From: Roseobacter cerasinus
GTDB lineage: Bacteria > Pseudomonadota > Alphaproteobacteria > Rhodobacterales > Rhodobacteraceae
Direction: 5' to 3'
Assembly (NCBI RefSeq): GCF_009811755.1
Contig: NZ_BLIV01000003.1
Coordinates: 310,001-374,000, forward strand
Length of the DNA stretch: 64,000 bases
Part shown: positions 8,599 through 17,228 of the stretch, one piece after another
Numbering within the stretch: position 1 is the first letter of the stretch
How the letters are laid out: every line of letters begins with the position of its first letter
Program-made: the position numbers and the translations under genes
Notes under the pieces: generated by a model
What the model was told of the DNA's origin: nothing
The model's database searches: none
What the model saw: only the letters and a program-made list of their open reading frames with translations

Positions 8599-9267
8599 AT
8601 GCGCAGCCTCGACGAGATCCTTGCCATAAGTGTGGAGCGGAAGGGCTCCGAAGCGGCGATCCTTCAGGACATTGACCCCCCGAAATCAGCGGAGGCTTTG
8701 GCCGCCATACCGGATGACCGCTGGCTCTCTGCGATGAGCAAGGCGATCTTTTGTGCGGGGTTCAACTGGAAAGTGGTCGACAATATGTGGCCGGGTTTCG
8801 AGACGGCGTTCAAAGGCTTTGACCCTGCGGCTTGCGCGATGATGGATGACGCGTGGTTTGATCGTCTGGTCACCGACACGTCCATCGTGCGCCATGGCCC
8901 CAAGATCCGCGCCGTGCAGGAAAACGCGGTCTATGTGCAGGAACAATCCGCGGAACATGGTAGCTTTGGGGCCTTCATGGCCAGTTGGCCCGCCGAAGGC
9001 TTTGTCGATCTACTGGCGCATTTGAAATCCGAAGGCACGCGTCTGGGCGGGACCACGGGGCAGTATGTCTTGCGCGTCATGGGCGTTGATGGGTTCCTGC
9101 TGTCGCGTGATGTGGTGGCCCGTTTGATTGCCGAAGGCGTCATCGACAAACAGCCGACCTCCAAAAGCGCCATGCGCGCGGTGCAGGCCGCGTTTCTGGA
9201 GTGGCATCAGAGCTCGGGCCGGTCGCTGACAGAGATCAGCCGGATTCTCGCCACCAGCATCGGCTAG
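8599..9267 (+). CDS. DNA-3-methyladenine glycosylase I family protein (Tag-like)
   Basis: A 222-residue helix-hairpin-helix-type protein resembling the Tag branch of base-excision glycosylases, which remove alkylated adenine. Recognisable blocks are WLSAMSKAIFCAGFNWKVVDNMWPGF and FDRLVTDTSIVRHGPKIRAVQENA, shown here in part, matching Tag substrate-pocket helices. It is longer than classical Tag (about 187 residues) and I do not see the N-terminal Cys/His zinc-snap motif of E. coli Tag, so it belongs to a divergent subgroup. A GGAGGGGAG ribosome site precedes the ATG. Its 3' end overlaps arsJ by four bases. Confidence 0.75.
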   Translation: MRSLDEILAISVERKGSEAAILQDIDPPKSAEALAAIPDDRWLSAMSKAIFCAGFNWKVVDNMWPGFETAFKGFDPAACAMMDDAWFDRLVTDTSIVRHGPKIRAVQENAVYVQEQSAEHGSFGAFMASWPAEGFVDLLAHLKSEGTRLGGTTGQYVLRVMGVDGFLLSRDVVARLIAEGVIDKQPTSKSAMRAVQAAFLEWHQSSGRSLTEISRILATSIG

Positions 9268-10529
9268 CTGGCGCGCTCTTCCGTTTGAGCGGAGGTGGAC
9301 CGTAGCTTGGCCGCCCCGATGGTGCTGAGCGCAAGCAGAACAGCGGCTGTTCCCAGACAAAGCGGCAGGCCACCGAGTTGGTAGCTCGCCCCGGACAGGA
9401 CAGTCCCAAGCAGGCGGCCAGCTGCATTGGCCATATAGTAAAAGCCCACGTCCATCGTAACCCGATCACCTGTGCTGAACGCCAGGATGAGATAGGAATG
9501 CAGCGCCGAGTTCACCGCGAAAAGCCCGCCAAAGATCAACAGCCCGACAATCAGGGTGACGGTCAGCCATGTGGTGGGCGCAGGTGTGACAAAGCTGAGC
9601 AAGGCCAGGCCAGCGGGGACGGCGATCAGCGAAACGACCCACAGGCGGGCTTCGCGGATGATGTCGGCTTCGGGCCGGTCCTTGGCGCTGAGCAGCTTGG
9701 GCGCCGCCGCCTGTACCGCGCCGTAAAGGATGATCCACAGCGCCATGAAGCTGCCGATGGTGAAGAAGGCCGCGCGGTTGCCCTCGGGCGTGCCGTCCGA
9801 GAGCACGGCGTAGAAGTAGATCGGGATGCCGACGACAAACCAGACGTCGCGGGCGGCAAAGAGGAAGACGCGGGCAAAGCTCAGCCAGTTCACATTGGCG
9901 TTCTTGGAAAAGACCTCGCGAAACTTCGCATCCTTGCGGCCCGTGGGCAGCCCTGCAGGCATCTTCCAGACGATGAGCACGAGGGTCAGCGCGAGCACCG
10001 CCGCCATACCCAGCACTGCAGCTTTCAGCCCGACCCAACCCAAAAGCACCGCGCCCAGCAGGAAGCCCAGCCCCTTCACCGCGTTCTTGGACCCGGTCAG
10101 CAGGGCGACCCAGCGAAAAAGTCCGCCCTGTTCGGAGGGCGCGAGCAGTTTCACGGCGGACTTCGCGCTCATCTTAGAGAGGTCCTTGGCCACGCCCGAC
10201 GCACCCTGAACGGCCATCACAAAGATCACCGAGGTCGCGACAGTCCACGCGGGGTCGAGTTGCGCGAGGGCAATCAGCGCTCCGATCTGCAGCGCCAGCC
10301 CGGCATAGAGCGTCGAGGTCAGACCGAACCGCGCCGCGATCCAGCCCGCGCTGAGGTTGGTGACCACCCCTGCGATCTCATAAAGCACGAAGAGGTAGGC
10401 CAGTTGCACCGGCGAAAACCCCAGCGTGTGAAAGTGCAGCAGCACCAGCATGCGCAGGGCGCCATCGGTCAGCATGAAGGCCCAATAGGCCGCCGTCACC
10501 GCCACATAAGCCGCGCCCGCGCGTTGCAT
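9264..10529 (-). CDS. arsJ: Organoarsenical efflux MFS transporter ArsJ
   Basis: A 421-residue MFS-type membrane protein with about twelve hydrophobic segments. Together with the dedicated GAPDH encoded just upstream it matches the known ArsJ system: GAPDH uses arsenate instead of phosphate to make 1-arseno-3-phosphoglycerate, and ArsJ exports it, whereupon the product falls apart outside. Support comes from the conserved N-terminal SegmENT YWAFMLTDGALRMLVLLHFH, the SGVAKDLSKMSAKSAVK loop, and the gene order arsRC-gapdh-arsJ. The start at 10529 lies two bases after the GAPDH stop, so the two are translationally linked. It is the last gene of the operon. Confidence 0.92.
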   Translation of the reverse strand: MQRAGAAYVAVTAAYWAFMLTDGALRMLVLLHFHTLGFSPVQLAYLFVLYEIAGVVTNLSAGWIAARFGLTSTLYAGLALQIGALIALAQLDPAWTVATSVIFVMAVQGASGVAKDLSKMSAKSAVKLLAPSEQGGLFRWVALLTGSKNAVKGLGFLLGAVLLGWVGLKAAVLGMAAVLALTLVLIVWKMPAGLPTGRKDAKFREVFSKNANVNWLSFARVFLFAARDVWFVVGIPIYFYAVLSDGTPEGNRAAFFTIGSFMALWIILYGAVQAAAPKLLSAKDRPEADIIREARLWVVSLIAVPAGLALLSFVTPAPTTWLTVTLIVGLLIFGGLFAVNSALHSYLILAFSTGDRVTMDVGFYYMANAAGRLLGTVLSGASYQLGGLPLCLGTAAVLLALSTIGAAKLRSTSAQTEERAS

Positions 10530-10531
10530 GC

Positions 10532-11530
10532 TCAGAGGCTCCCGCCGACCATGAGAGCCACGTCCACCAGCCGGTTGGCATAGCCCCATTCGTTGTCATA
10601 CCAGACGTAGACCTTCAGCTGCGTGCCGTTCACCACCATGGTCGAGGGCGCATCGACAATGCCGGAGCGTGGGTCATTGGTGTAATCGGTGCTGACCAGC
10701 GGGCGGGTCTCATAGCCCAGAATGCCCTTCAGTTCGCCATCTGCGGCGGCTTTGAAGAGGGCGTTGACCTCCTCCACGGTGGTCTCGCGCTCCAGCTCGA
10801 AGACACAATCGGTCAGCGACGCGTTCAGCAGCGGCACGCGCACGGCGTGGCCGTTGAGACGCCCGGTGAGTTCGGGGTAGATCAGCGTGATGGCCGTGGC
10901 GCTGCCCGTGGTGGTGGGGATCAGCGAATTCAGGGCCGAGCGCGCGCGGCGCAGATCCTTGGCGGGGCGGTCCACAATCGTCTGAGTGTTGGTCACGTCG
11001 TGGATCGTGGTGATGGAGCCGTGTTTGATCCCGAGGTTTTCATGCACGACCTTCACGACTGGCGCGATGCAGTTGGTGGTGCAACTGGCCGCTGTCACGA
11101 TCTGGTGCTGCGCCGGGTCGTAGATCTCGTGGTTCACGCCATAGACAATGTTGGCGGTTGGGCCGTCCTTGACAGGTGCCGAGACAACAACCTTTTTTAT
11201 GCCCGCCGCGAAGTAGGGCGCAAGCGCAGCTTCACTCTTGAAGGCGCCCGTGCAGTCGATCACCACATCCACACCCTCCAGCGGCAGGGTGCTGGGATCG
11301 CGGGCCCCGTGTACGGGCAGCCGCACACCGTCGATGGTAATACTGTCTGCATCCGCACTGAAGGCGGCAGGCCAACGCCCGTGCACGGTGTCGAACTCCA
11401 GCAGATGCGCGTGCATCGCCGCATCGCCCACCGCGTCGTTGATCCAGGCGATCCTGGCGCCACGCTCCAGCAGCGGGCGCAGAGCGAGCTTTCCGATCCG
11501 GCCCAAACCGTTCAGGGCGTAGGTGGTCAT
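10532..11530 (-). CDS. ArsJ-associated glyceraldehyde-3-phosphate dehydrogenase
   Basis: A 332-residue NAD-dependent GAPDH. The Rossmann start is [12 protein letters not shown], the catalytic Cys lies in SCTTNC near residue 150, and the C-terminal [17 protein letters not shown] block is intact. In ars operons this paralogue makes 1-arseno-3-phosphoglycerate from arsenate and glyceraldehyde-3-phosphate for ArsJ to export. The start at 11530 overlaps the arsR-arsC stop by four bases. A housekeeping glycolytic role is less likely given the tight coupling to arsenate genes. Confidence 0.92.
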   Translation of the reverse strand: MTTYALNGLGRIGKLALRPLLERGARIAWINDAVGDAAMHAHLLEFDTVHGRWPAAFSADADSITIDGVRLPVHGARDPSTLPLEGVDVVIDCTGAFKSEAALAPYFAAGIKKVVVSAPVKDGPTANIVYGVNHEIYDPAQHQIVTAASCTTNCIAPVVKVVHENLGIKHGSITTIHDVTNTQTIVDRPAKDLRRARSALNSLIPTTTGSATAITLIYPELTGRLNGHAVRVPLLNASLTDCVFELERETTVEEVNALFKAAADGELKGILGYETRPLVSTDYTNDPRSGIVDAPSTMVVNGTQLKVYVWYDNEWGYANRLVDVALMVGGSL

Positions 11531-12363
11531 GCAGGTGTTCCTTCCAGGTGGTCTTGGCCGATGCTGTCCACGGCGGCTTGCAAAGAGATTGCGTCGAGTG
11601 TGTCGATGGGCAGCGCGGCAAAGGCTTTCAGCCGGTTCCGCAAGGCCCCATAGGTCTGCTGAAAGGCGAGCCGCCGCTCGGCCAGGCTGCCGTCTGCTTT
11701 TACAGGGTCCGGCAGACCCCAATGCGCGCTGATCGGCTGGCCGTCCCAGGCTGGGCAGTCCTCATTTGCGGCCTGATCGCAGACGGTAAAGACAAAATCC
11801 ATTTGGGGGCTTTCGGGCTGTTGAAACTCCGAAATATGCTTGGAGCGTAACAGCGATGTGTCGTGTCCCTTACCTTTCAGCATCTCGACCGCCAGCGGGT
11901 TCAGTTTGGAACCCGGGTTTGTCCCGGCGGAAAAGACCTTGAATCGCCCGCCTTCCAGATCGCGCAGGATGGCCTCAGCAAAGATCGAGCGGGCGGAATT
12001 GCCAGTACAGATGAAAAGGACGTTGTAGGTCGTGTCAGTCATCGGTTGTGCTCCTTTGGTCAGAGGGGGGCAAAGGTCGGGTCGGCTGCGGCAGCAGTCA
12101 ATGAAGAGAAAGTCGATGAGTTCCGCCGCAGCACCCGTATTTGCGCTGTAGCGCAGGGAGGTGCCCTGACGTTCTTGCCGGATCAGCCCCGCATCGGTCA
12201 GCGCCGAGAGGTAGACGGAGGTTGTGGAGGCCTTCAGCGTCAGAACGCTGGCAATCTCGCCTGCGCGCACCTTGTCCGGATAGCGCCGCATCAACAGCCG
12301 GAAGACGGCCAACCGATGCGGGTGGCTGAGGGTGGACAGGCGCAGAATCGAATCTTTTTCCAT
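11527..12363 (-). CDS. ArsR-type repressor fused to thioredoxin-type arsenate reductase
   Basis: A 278-residue two-domain protein. Residues 1-105 form a winged-helix ArsR/SmtB domain whose C-terminal end carries a vicinal cysteine pair ([10 protein letters not shown]), a plausible As(III) sensor. Residues 109-278 form an LMW-phosphatase-like ArsC: CX5R loop ICTGNSARS, second redox Cys in [14 protein letters not shown], and the DP general-acid segment. It would both sense arsenite and reduce arsenate. An internal ATG at the ArsC boundary (12042 on this strand) is preceded by AAAGGAG at 12057-12051, eight bases upstream, so free ArsC might also be made. It heads the operon with gapdh and arsJ. 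Confidence 0.93.
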   Translation of the reverse strand: MEKDSILRLSTLSHPHRLAVFRLLMRRYPDKVRAGEIASVLTLKASTTSVYLSALTDAGLIRQERQGTSLRYSANTGAAAELIDFLFIDCCRSRPDLCPPLTKGAQPMTDTTYNVLFICTGNSARSIFAEAILRDLEGGRFKVFSAGTNPGSKLNPLAVEMLKGKGHDTSLLRSKHISEFQQPESPQMDFVFTVCDQAANEDCPAWDGQPISAHWGLPDPVKADGSLAERRLAFQQTYGALRNRLKAFAALPIDTLDAISLQAAVDSIGQDHLEGTPA

Positions 12364-12365
12364 AT

Positions 12366-12381
12366 TTCATGAATATATGAA
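12366..12381. promoter_or_regulatory. Candidate ArsR operator
   Basis: TTCAT-N6-ATGAA lies two bases upstream of the arsR-arsC start, within an AT-rich stretch containing the self-complementary TTCATGAA. Winged-helix ArsR repressors bind such short palindromes over their own promoters, so autoregulation by arsenite is likely. A TATATT that could be the -10 element overlaps it on the minus strand. Confidence 0.55.
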
Positions 12382-12510
12382 TTAATGAGCGACACAAGAT
12401 TGAGTCAGCTCGAAATCGCAATATTCTTACACGTGCTGCCCTGTGCGACACGTGGGTGCTATAGTGATGGTCCATTGATGTTGAAGCGTGGCGCTATCCG
12501 GGCCTAACCC

Positions 12511-12540
12511 AAAAAAAAGCGCGCCCGTTGCCGGACGCGC
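12511..12540 (-). terminator. Rho-independent terminator of the TRAP/usp operon
   Basis: On the minus strand the GC-rich arms at 12540-12532 and 12527-12519 pair with one mismatch around a four-base loop. They are followed at once by eight T residues (12518-12511). It lies just past the universal stress protein stop at 12563. Confidence 0.9.
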
Positions 12541-12562
12541 CTGACCTAAGCGTCGCACCAGA

Positions 12563-12997
12563 CTAGGGGCGCACGACGTGCACGCTGCAATCGGAATGCC
12601 GGACAACCCGGGCCGCGTTTGGGCCAAGCAGATAGTCCTTGAAGTCCGGCTTATGCGCGCCGATCACGATCAGCCCGCAGCCGGTCTCCCGCGCCACATG
12701 CAGGATCTCCTCATAGGCCTTGCCGGTCGCCACCACATGACGGACCATCGCATCGACATCTGCTCCGATCGCCGCGGTGACCTCATCGCTGAGCAACTGG
12801 CGCGCCTCGGCCACTGCTTTCTCATGATGGTCCTTCTCGAAGAACCCACCCACGAGGCTTTCGCCGAAATCGGGCACCACCGTCATCACGTCGAGCGATG
12901 CGCCATCCAGATCGGCCAGCTTCTTGGCCACGCGCAGGACCTCCGCGTCCTGCCCCTTGTGGCTGACGTCAATGGCGCAGAGAACGGGGCGGCTCAT
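12563..12997 (-). CDS. Universal stress protein (UspA family), TRAP-linked
   Basis: A 144-residue single-domain UspA protein: N-terminal CAIDVSHKGQDAEVL strand-loop, central CGLIVIGAH strand and C-terminal SDCSVHVVRP strand. The usual ATP-binding signature G-2x-G-9x-G-S/T is only partly met in GAHKPDFKDYLLGPNAA, so nucleotide binding is uncertain. It overlaps the TRAP permease gene by four bases and ends in a strong terminator, so it is the last gene of the importer operon. In Halomonas the TRAP-linked UspA homologue TeaD modulates the importer TeaABC; a similar role here is inference. Confidence 0.88.
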   Translation of the reverse strand: MSRPVLCAIDVSHKGQDAEVLRVAKKLADLDGASLDVMTVVPDFGESLVGGFFEKDHHEKAVAEARQLLSDEVTAAIGADVDAMVRHVVATGKAYEEILHVARETGCGLIVIGAHKPDFKDYLLGPNAARVVRHSDCSVHVVRP

Positions 12998-15729
12998 GCT
13001 GTGGCTCCTTCCGGGGTGTCTTCTTTGCCCATACGACCGCGTTGTAGCAGCACCACGAGACCGAGCAGGAGCAGGGCGGGAATAAAGATCAGCTCTTTGG
13101 GCATCTGATCCGCAGGCGCTTTGACTTCCTTGATGGTGACGAAGTCATCGCCGTAGAAATCATAGTCCTGGAAGGTCTCGGCATAGGGCGTGCCGAAGAG
13201 TGGCTCTTCCAGCACGATCTGATCCCCTTCTTCCAGCGTCAGCAGACCGAAGGCGTCCATCCGGGTGCCTTGCTCTTCATCACCAATGGCCACGAGCAGC
13301 GTGGTCTCGGTGATCTCGCTAGTGTCGAAATCCGGCCCGCTCACCACGACGCGGAACTCGCGCCCCGCCTCTGCGGCTTCCACCGTTTCGGCAAACTGCG
13401 CCGGGGCGATGTCTTCGAACGGCGGTTGGATGCGGTTCATGAAGAAATCCGGACGGAAGAGCGCAAAGGCGATGAAGATCAGCGCGATGCTCTCATAAAT
13501 CCGGTTGCGGGTCAGGAAGTAGCCCATGGTGCCTGCTGTGAAGACCAGGATGGCAATGGTCGCCGTGACGAAGACAAGTATGCCTTGCGCCCAGGTCACA
13601 TCGATCAACAGCAAATCGGTATTGAAGATAAAGACGAAGGGCAGGGCGACCGTGCGCAAGGAGTAGAAGAACGCCACGAAGCCTGTGCGGATCGCATCGC
13701 CCCCTGAGACGGCGGCGGCGGCGAAACTCGCCAAACCCACGGGTGGCGTCACATCCGCCATGATCCCGAAGTAGAATACAAAGAGGTGCACAGCGATCAG
13801 CGGCACGATCAGCCCGGACTGCGCGCCCAGTTCCACAACCACACCTGCCATCAGCGAGGACACCACGATGTAGTTCGCCGTGGTGGGCAGGCCCATGCCG
13901 AGGATAAGGCTCAAGAGCCCCACGCACATGAGAACAAAAACAAGGATGGTTCCGGTCATATCAGATGCGCGGTCGGCGATGGTTGCAAAATCCGACGTCA
14001 TTCCAATGAAACCGGTTAGCGGATGGGCCATTTGCACCACGGCTGCCGAAAGATAGGTCAAACCGAAAGCCATGCTTTCGACAAGATTTGCCATCACCTG
14101 ACCGATACCTGTCAGCGTCACAGTACCCACAATCACGCCGGCAGTTGCTGTGGCGAGACCAATGCCGATCATATTGCGTGCACCGTCGATTAGGCCTGCG
14201 ATGAGGTCGCCAACTCCACCTGCGATGCTGGAAGCCAACGCGCTTCCTTCTCCGCGGAACATCGCCTTTAACGGTTTTTGAGTTACGAGGATCACGAAAA
14301 GTAGTGTCGTCGCCCAGAAGGCGGACAGCCCGGGTGATTTCTTTTCGATCATCAAGAAGTAGACCAGCACGATGATCGGTAGCAGGAAGTAGAGGCCTGC
14401 CTTGTAGATCTCGCCAATCACCGGCAAGTGCACTTCTTCGGCATTGGGATCATCTGGTTCCAGATCCGGCACAGAAGCGGCCATCCCAACGAGAACGACA
14501 TAGATTGCGAAAATGAGGAGCGACATGATCACGCCCGCAAGGCTCGGTTGCCATGCATTGACGGCCTGAACTGGAAATTGAGAACCGTAGCACAAACCCG
14601 CAAAGACCGCGAAGAACGAGAACATGCCTAGGATCGTTCGGGTTAGTACGACTTCTCGATCGCCAATCGTGGGCATGTTGTTCTTCACCGCTTCCAGATG
14701 CACGATGTAGACCAGCGCGATGTAGGAAATCGCCGCAGGTAGGAAGGCGTGGGTGATCACCTCGACGTAGGAGATGCCCACATATTCCACCATCAGGAAG
14801 GCGGCGGCCCCCATGACGGGCGGCATGATCTGACCGTTCACGGACGAGGCCACCTCAACCGCGCCGCCTTTCTCAGACGAAAAACCCACGCGCTTCATCA
14901 GCGGGATGGTGAAGGTGCCTGTGGTGACCACATTCGCGATGGAGGACCCTGAAATCAGACCCGTCGCGGCTGAGCCCACGACGGCAGCCTTCGCAGGGCC
15001 ACCGCGCAGGTGACCGAGCGCGCCAAAGGCCATCTTGATGAAGTAGTTGCCCGCGCCCGCCTTATCGAGCAGGGCGCCGAAGAGCACGAAGAGGAAGACG
15101 AATTTCGTGGAGACGCCCAAGGCGATCCCGAAGACCCCTTCAGAGGTGATCCACATATGGCTCATCGCTTTTTGCAGCGAGGCGCCTTTCCAGCGGATCA
15201 CGTCCGGTACGGCTTGCGAAGAGCCAAAGAACACATAGAGCAGGAAGATCGTGGCGATGATCGCCATCGCGGGGCCAAGCGCGCGGCGCGCGCCCTCGAA
15301 GAGGATCACCAGACCGATGAGCGCGAACCATTTGTCGGTGTCATCGGCGAGGCCGCCGGAATTCACGATCTTGTCGTAGAAGATATAGCCGTAAAGCGCG
15401 AGGAACGCGCCCCCGAGCGCCAGCAGCCAGTCGTGAATGGGGATGTAATGGCGTGGGCTCGACTTGAGCATCGGGTAGGCCATGAAGGCAAGGAAAATGG
15501 CAAAGGCCAGGTGGATCTGGCGCGAGTTGTTGATGACAGAGCCGGGCAGCAACTGGTTCGAGAGCGGCGAGGCCAGCATGACCTGAAACAGTGACCAGAC
15601 AATCGCGACGATGGCGAGGAAGGTGCCGACGGACCCGGCCGGGTTGCGCGCGCCCGCGTCAGAGGACGAGACGAGGTCTTGGAGTTCTTCTTCGGTGAGC
15701 GCACGGCCCCCGCTGGTATTCTCTGTCAT
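12994..15729 (-). CDS. TRAP transporter fused 4TM/12TM permease with DUF3394 tail
   Basis: A 911-residue membrane protein in which the small (DctQ-like) and large (DctM-like) TRAP subunits are fused, as in TAXI-type systems. DctM-like landmarks are GSSIANVVTTGTFTIPLMKR, with the preceding SAATGLISG, and the second-half MGLPTTANYIVVSSL. The last 170 or so residues, after the final membrane-spanning region, form a mostly soluble DUF3394-like domain flanked by a C-terminal membrane helix. Start at 15729 (MTENTS) is preferred over an upstream ATG because GGGAGA precedes it at good spacing. Uptake is sodium- or proton-driven, with solute delivered by the TAXI protein encoded upstream. Confidence 0.93.
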   Translation of the reverse strand: MTENTSGGRALTEEELQDLVSSSDAGARNPAGSVGTFLAIVAIVWSLFQVMLASPLSNQLLPGSVINNSRQIHLAFAIFLAFMAYPMLKSSPRHYIPIHDWLLALGGAFLALYGYIFYDKIVNSGGLADDTDKWFALIGLVILFEGARRALGPAMAIIATIFLLYVFFGSSQAVPDVIRWKGASLQKAMSHMWITSEGVFGIALGVSTKFVFLFVLFGALLDKAGAGNYFIKMAFGALGHLRGGPAKAAVVGSAATGLISGSSIANVVTTGTFTIPLMKRVGFSSEKGGAVEVASSVNGQIMPPVMGAAAFLMVEYVGISYVEVITHAFLPAAISYIALVYIVHLEAVKNNMPTIGDREVVLTRTILGMFSFFAVFAGLCYGSQFPVQAVNAWQPSLAGVIMSLLIFAIYVVLVGMAASVPDLEPDDPNAEEVHLPVIGEIYKAGLYFLLPIIVLVYFLMIEKKSPGLSAFWATTLLFVILVTQKPLKAMFRGEGSALASSIAGGVGDLIAGLIDGARNMIGIGLATATAGVIVGTVTLTGIGQVMANLVESMAFGLTYLSAAVVQMAHPLTGFIGMTSDFATIADRASDMTGTILVFVLMCVGLLSLILGMGLPTTANYIVVSSLMAGVVVELGAQSGLIVPLIAVHLFVFYFGIMADVTPPVGLASFAAAAVSGGDAIRTGFVAFFYSLRTVALPFVFIFNTDLLLIDVTWAQGILVFVTATIAILVFTAGTMGYFLTRNRIYESIALIFIAFALFRPDFFMNRIQPPFEDIAPAQFAETVEAAEAGREFRVVVSGPDFDTSEITETTLLVAIGDEEQGTRMDAFGLLTLEEGDQIVLEEPLFGTPYAETFQDYDFYGDDFVTIKEVKAPADQMPKELIFIPALLLLGLVVLLQRGRMGKEDTPEGATA

Positions 15730-15803
15730 GTAACTGTCTCCCTGACGTGCCACTGTTTTTTGAAGGTGTGGCTTATGTCGTGTGGTGCCCGTTGGTGGGC
15801 GTC

Positions 15804-15825
15804 AGAGGGCGGCGCACCGCCCTCT
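15804..15825 (-). promoter_or_regulatory. Perfect hairpin between TAXI and TRAP permease genes
   Basis: The arms AGAGGGCGG and CCGCCCTCT pair perfectly around a four-base loop in the gap between the binding-protein stop and the permease start. There is no T run. Such intercistronic hairpins usually protect the upstream transcript or attenuate, giving more binding protein than permease. Confidence 0.7.
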
Positions 15826-15844
15826 GGTTCGGCATCGGATCAGA

Positions 15845-16813
15845 TTATTCGATCCAGCCTTTTTCTTTGTAGTACTTCTCTGCACCGGGGTGCAGTGGGG
15901 CGGACAGACCGGCTGTCGCCATTTCTTCGGCGGTCAGGTTGGCAAAGGCCGGGTGCAGCTTCTTGAAGTCTTCGAAGTTGTCGAAGACAGCCGACACCAC
16001 CGCATAGACCGCATCTTCGGATACGGCAGCAGAGGTCACGAAGGTTGCGCCCACGCCGAAGGTTGCCACGTCACCATCGGTGCCGCGGTACATGCCGCCG
16101 GGGATCTTGGCCGAGCGGTAGTAGGAGTTGTCGCCGATCAGCGCGTCAATCTCGGCGCCGGAGACTTCAACCAGCACGGAATCGCAGGCTGTTGTGGCTT
16201 CCTGGATCGAACCGGAGGGGTGACCCACGGTGTAGATCATCGCGTCGATCTGGTTGTCGCAGAGGGCTGCGGACTGCTCCGCCGCCTTCAGCTCGGAAGC
16301 GAGTGCGAGATCGGAGGTCTCCCACCCCATCTTCTCCATCACCACTTCCATGGTGCCACGCTGGCCCGAACCGGGGTTGCCGATGTTGACCCGCTTGCCC
16401 TTGAGATCGGCAAAGGTGGAGATGCCCGCATCGGCCCGTGCCACAACAGTGAAGGGCTCGGGGTGCACCGAGAACACCGCGCGCAGGTCTTCAAACGCGC
16501 CTTGCTCTTCAAAGCGCGAGGTGCCGTTGTAGGCGTGGTACTGCCAGTCGGACTGCGCCACACCGAACTCCAGCTCGCCTGCGCGGATGGTGTTGATGTT
16601 GTAGACGGAGCCACCCGTGGATTCGACCGAGCAGCGAATGCCGTGCTCTTTGCGGCCCTTGTTCACCAGACGGCAGATCGCGCCGCCGGTGGGGTAGTAG
16701 ACACCGGTCACGCCACCGGTGCCGATGGTGATGAATTCCTCAGCCATGGCCACCGGCGCGGTCAGAACCGCAACCGCTGCACCAGCGACTGTCATCTTCA
16801 ATCCATTGAACAT
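15845..16813 (-). CDS. TAXI-family TRAP solute-binding protein
   Basis: A 322-residue periplasmic receptor. A Sec signal peptide ends near APVAMAEE, and the mature protein starts [20 protein letters not shown], the TAXI hallmark. Later blocks [25 protein letters not shown] and [21 protein letters not shown] line the ligand site in family structures. Characterised TAXI proteins bind glutamate or other organic anions; the ligand here is unknown. It is the promoter-proximal gene of the TRAP-usp operon and is divergent from an aminotransferase, which hints at an amino-containing substrate. Confidence 0.92.
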   Translation of the reverse strand: MFNGLKMTVAGAAVAVLTAPVAMAEEFITIGTGGVTGVYYPTGGAICRLVNKGRKEHGIRCSVESTGGSVYNINTIRAGELEFGVAQSDWQYHAYNGTSRFEEQGAFEDLRAVFSVHPEPFTVVARADAGISTFADLKGKRVNIGNPGSGQRGTMEVVMEKMGWETSDLALASELKAAEQSAALCDNQIDAMIYTVGHPSGSIQEATTACDSVLVEVSGAEIDALIGDNSYYRSAKIPGGMYRGTDGDVATFGVGATFVTSAAVSEDAVYAVVSAVFDNFEDFKKLHPAFANLTAEEMATAGLSAPLHPGAEKYYKEKGWIE

Positions 16814-17228
16814 AGTTGTCTCCCTTATTTGGTTTATGGATTATTTATCAGCCGTCCAGACTCTCTTGTAAACGGCTGTTGCCTGCACCGGCGCGCAGAA
16901 GTCTGCGCCGGTGATCGGTTTTTCAGCGTAGGGTGGGCGCCACTTCTGTGACTTTTCCCGCAGGTCTTCCGGCGCAGCTTGCCGGGCGAAAAGGCCAGAG
17001 ATGATGCGCGCGGAGGCTGTGCCGCGACGCCTGTCTGTGCGCCAAGGCGACCGTTCCCGGCAGACCGAGGCGCGCCGAGACCCGCTGATGGTGTGCTGAC
17101 GAGTGGTTTGATCACTCATGCCCCCAAAATCGTTGTAAACCCCGTCGCCACGGATCACCAATTTCGATACATTCTCGACAAAGGCTCCATTTGTTTCACA
17201 ATTGGCAGCAAAACGGGGGAGAGTCCCA
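16814..17228. other. Long divergent intergenic region with strong inverted repeat
   Basis: About 415 bases separate the divergent TAXI and aminotransferase genes. No credible gene was seen. It must carry both promoters. The main structure is the inverted repeat at 16887-16912; the rest shows no clear palindrome or T run. Confidence 0.6.
16887..16912. promoter_or_regulatory. Inverted repeat upstream of TAXI gene
   Basis: ACCGGC at 16887-16892 and GCCGGT at 16907-16912 flank GCGCAGA-AG-TCTGCGC (16893-16908), giving overlapping pairing registers. It lies about 75 bases upstream of the TAXI start, either in its 5' leader as a hairpin or as a protein-binding palindrome. Confidence 0.45.

Noticed and set aside
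12098-12475. 125-codon minus-strand frame over arsR
   Set aside because: It runs across the ArsR domain in another frame; ArsR-ArsC in its own frame explains the region.
16841-17161. 106-codon minus-strand frame upstream of the TAXI gene
   Set aside because: It lies over the strong inverted repeat and promoter region and shows no recognised motif or ribosome site.
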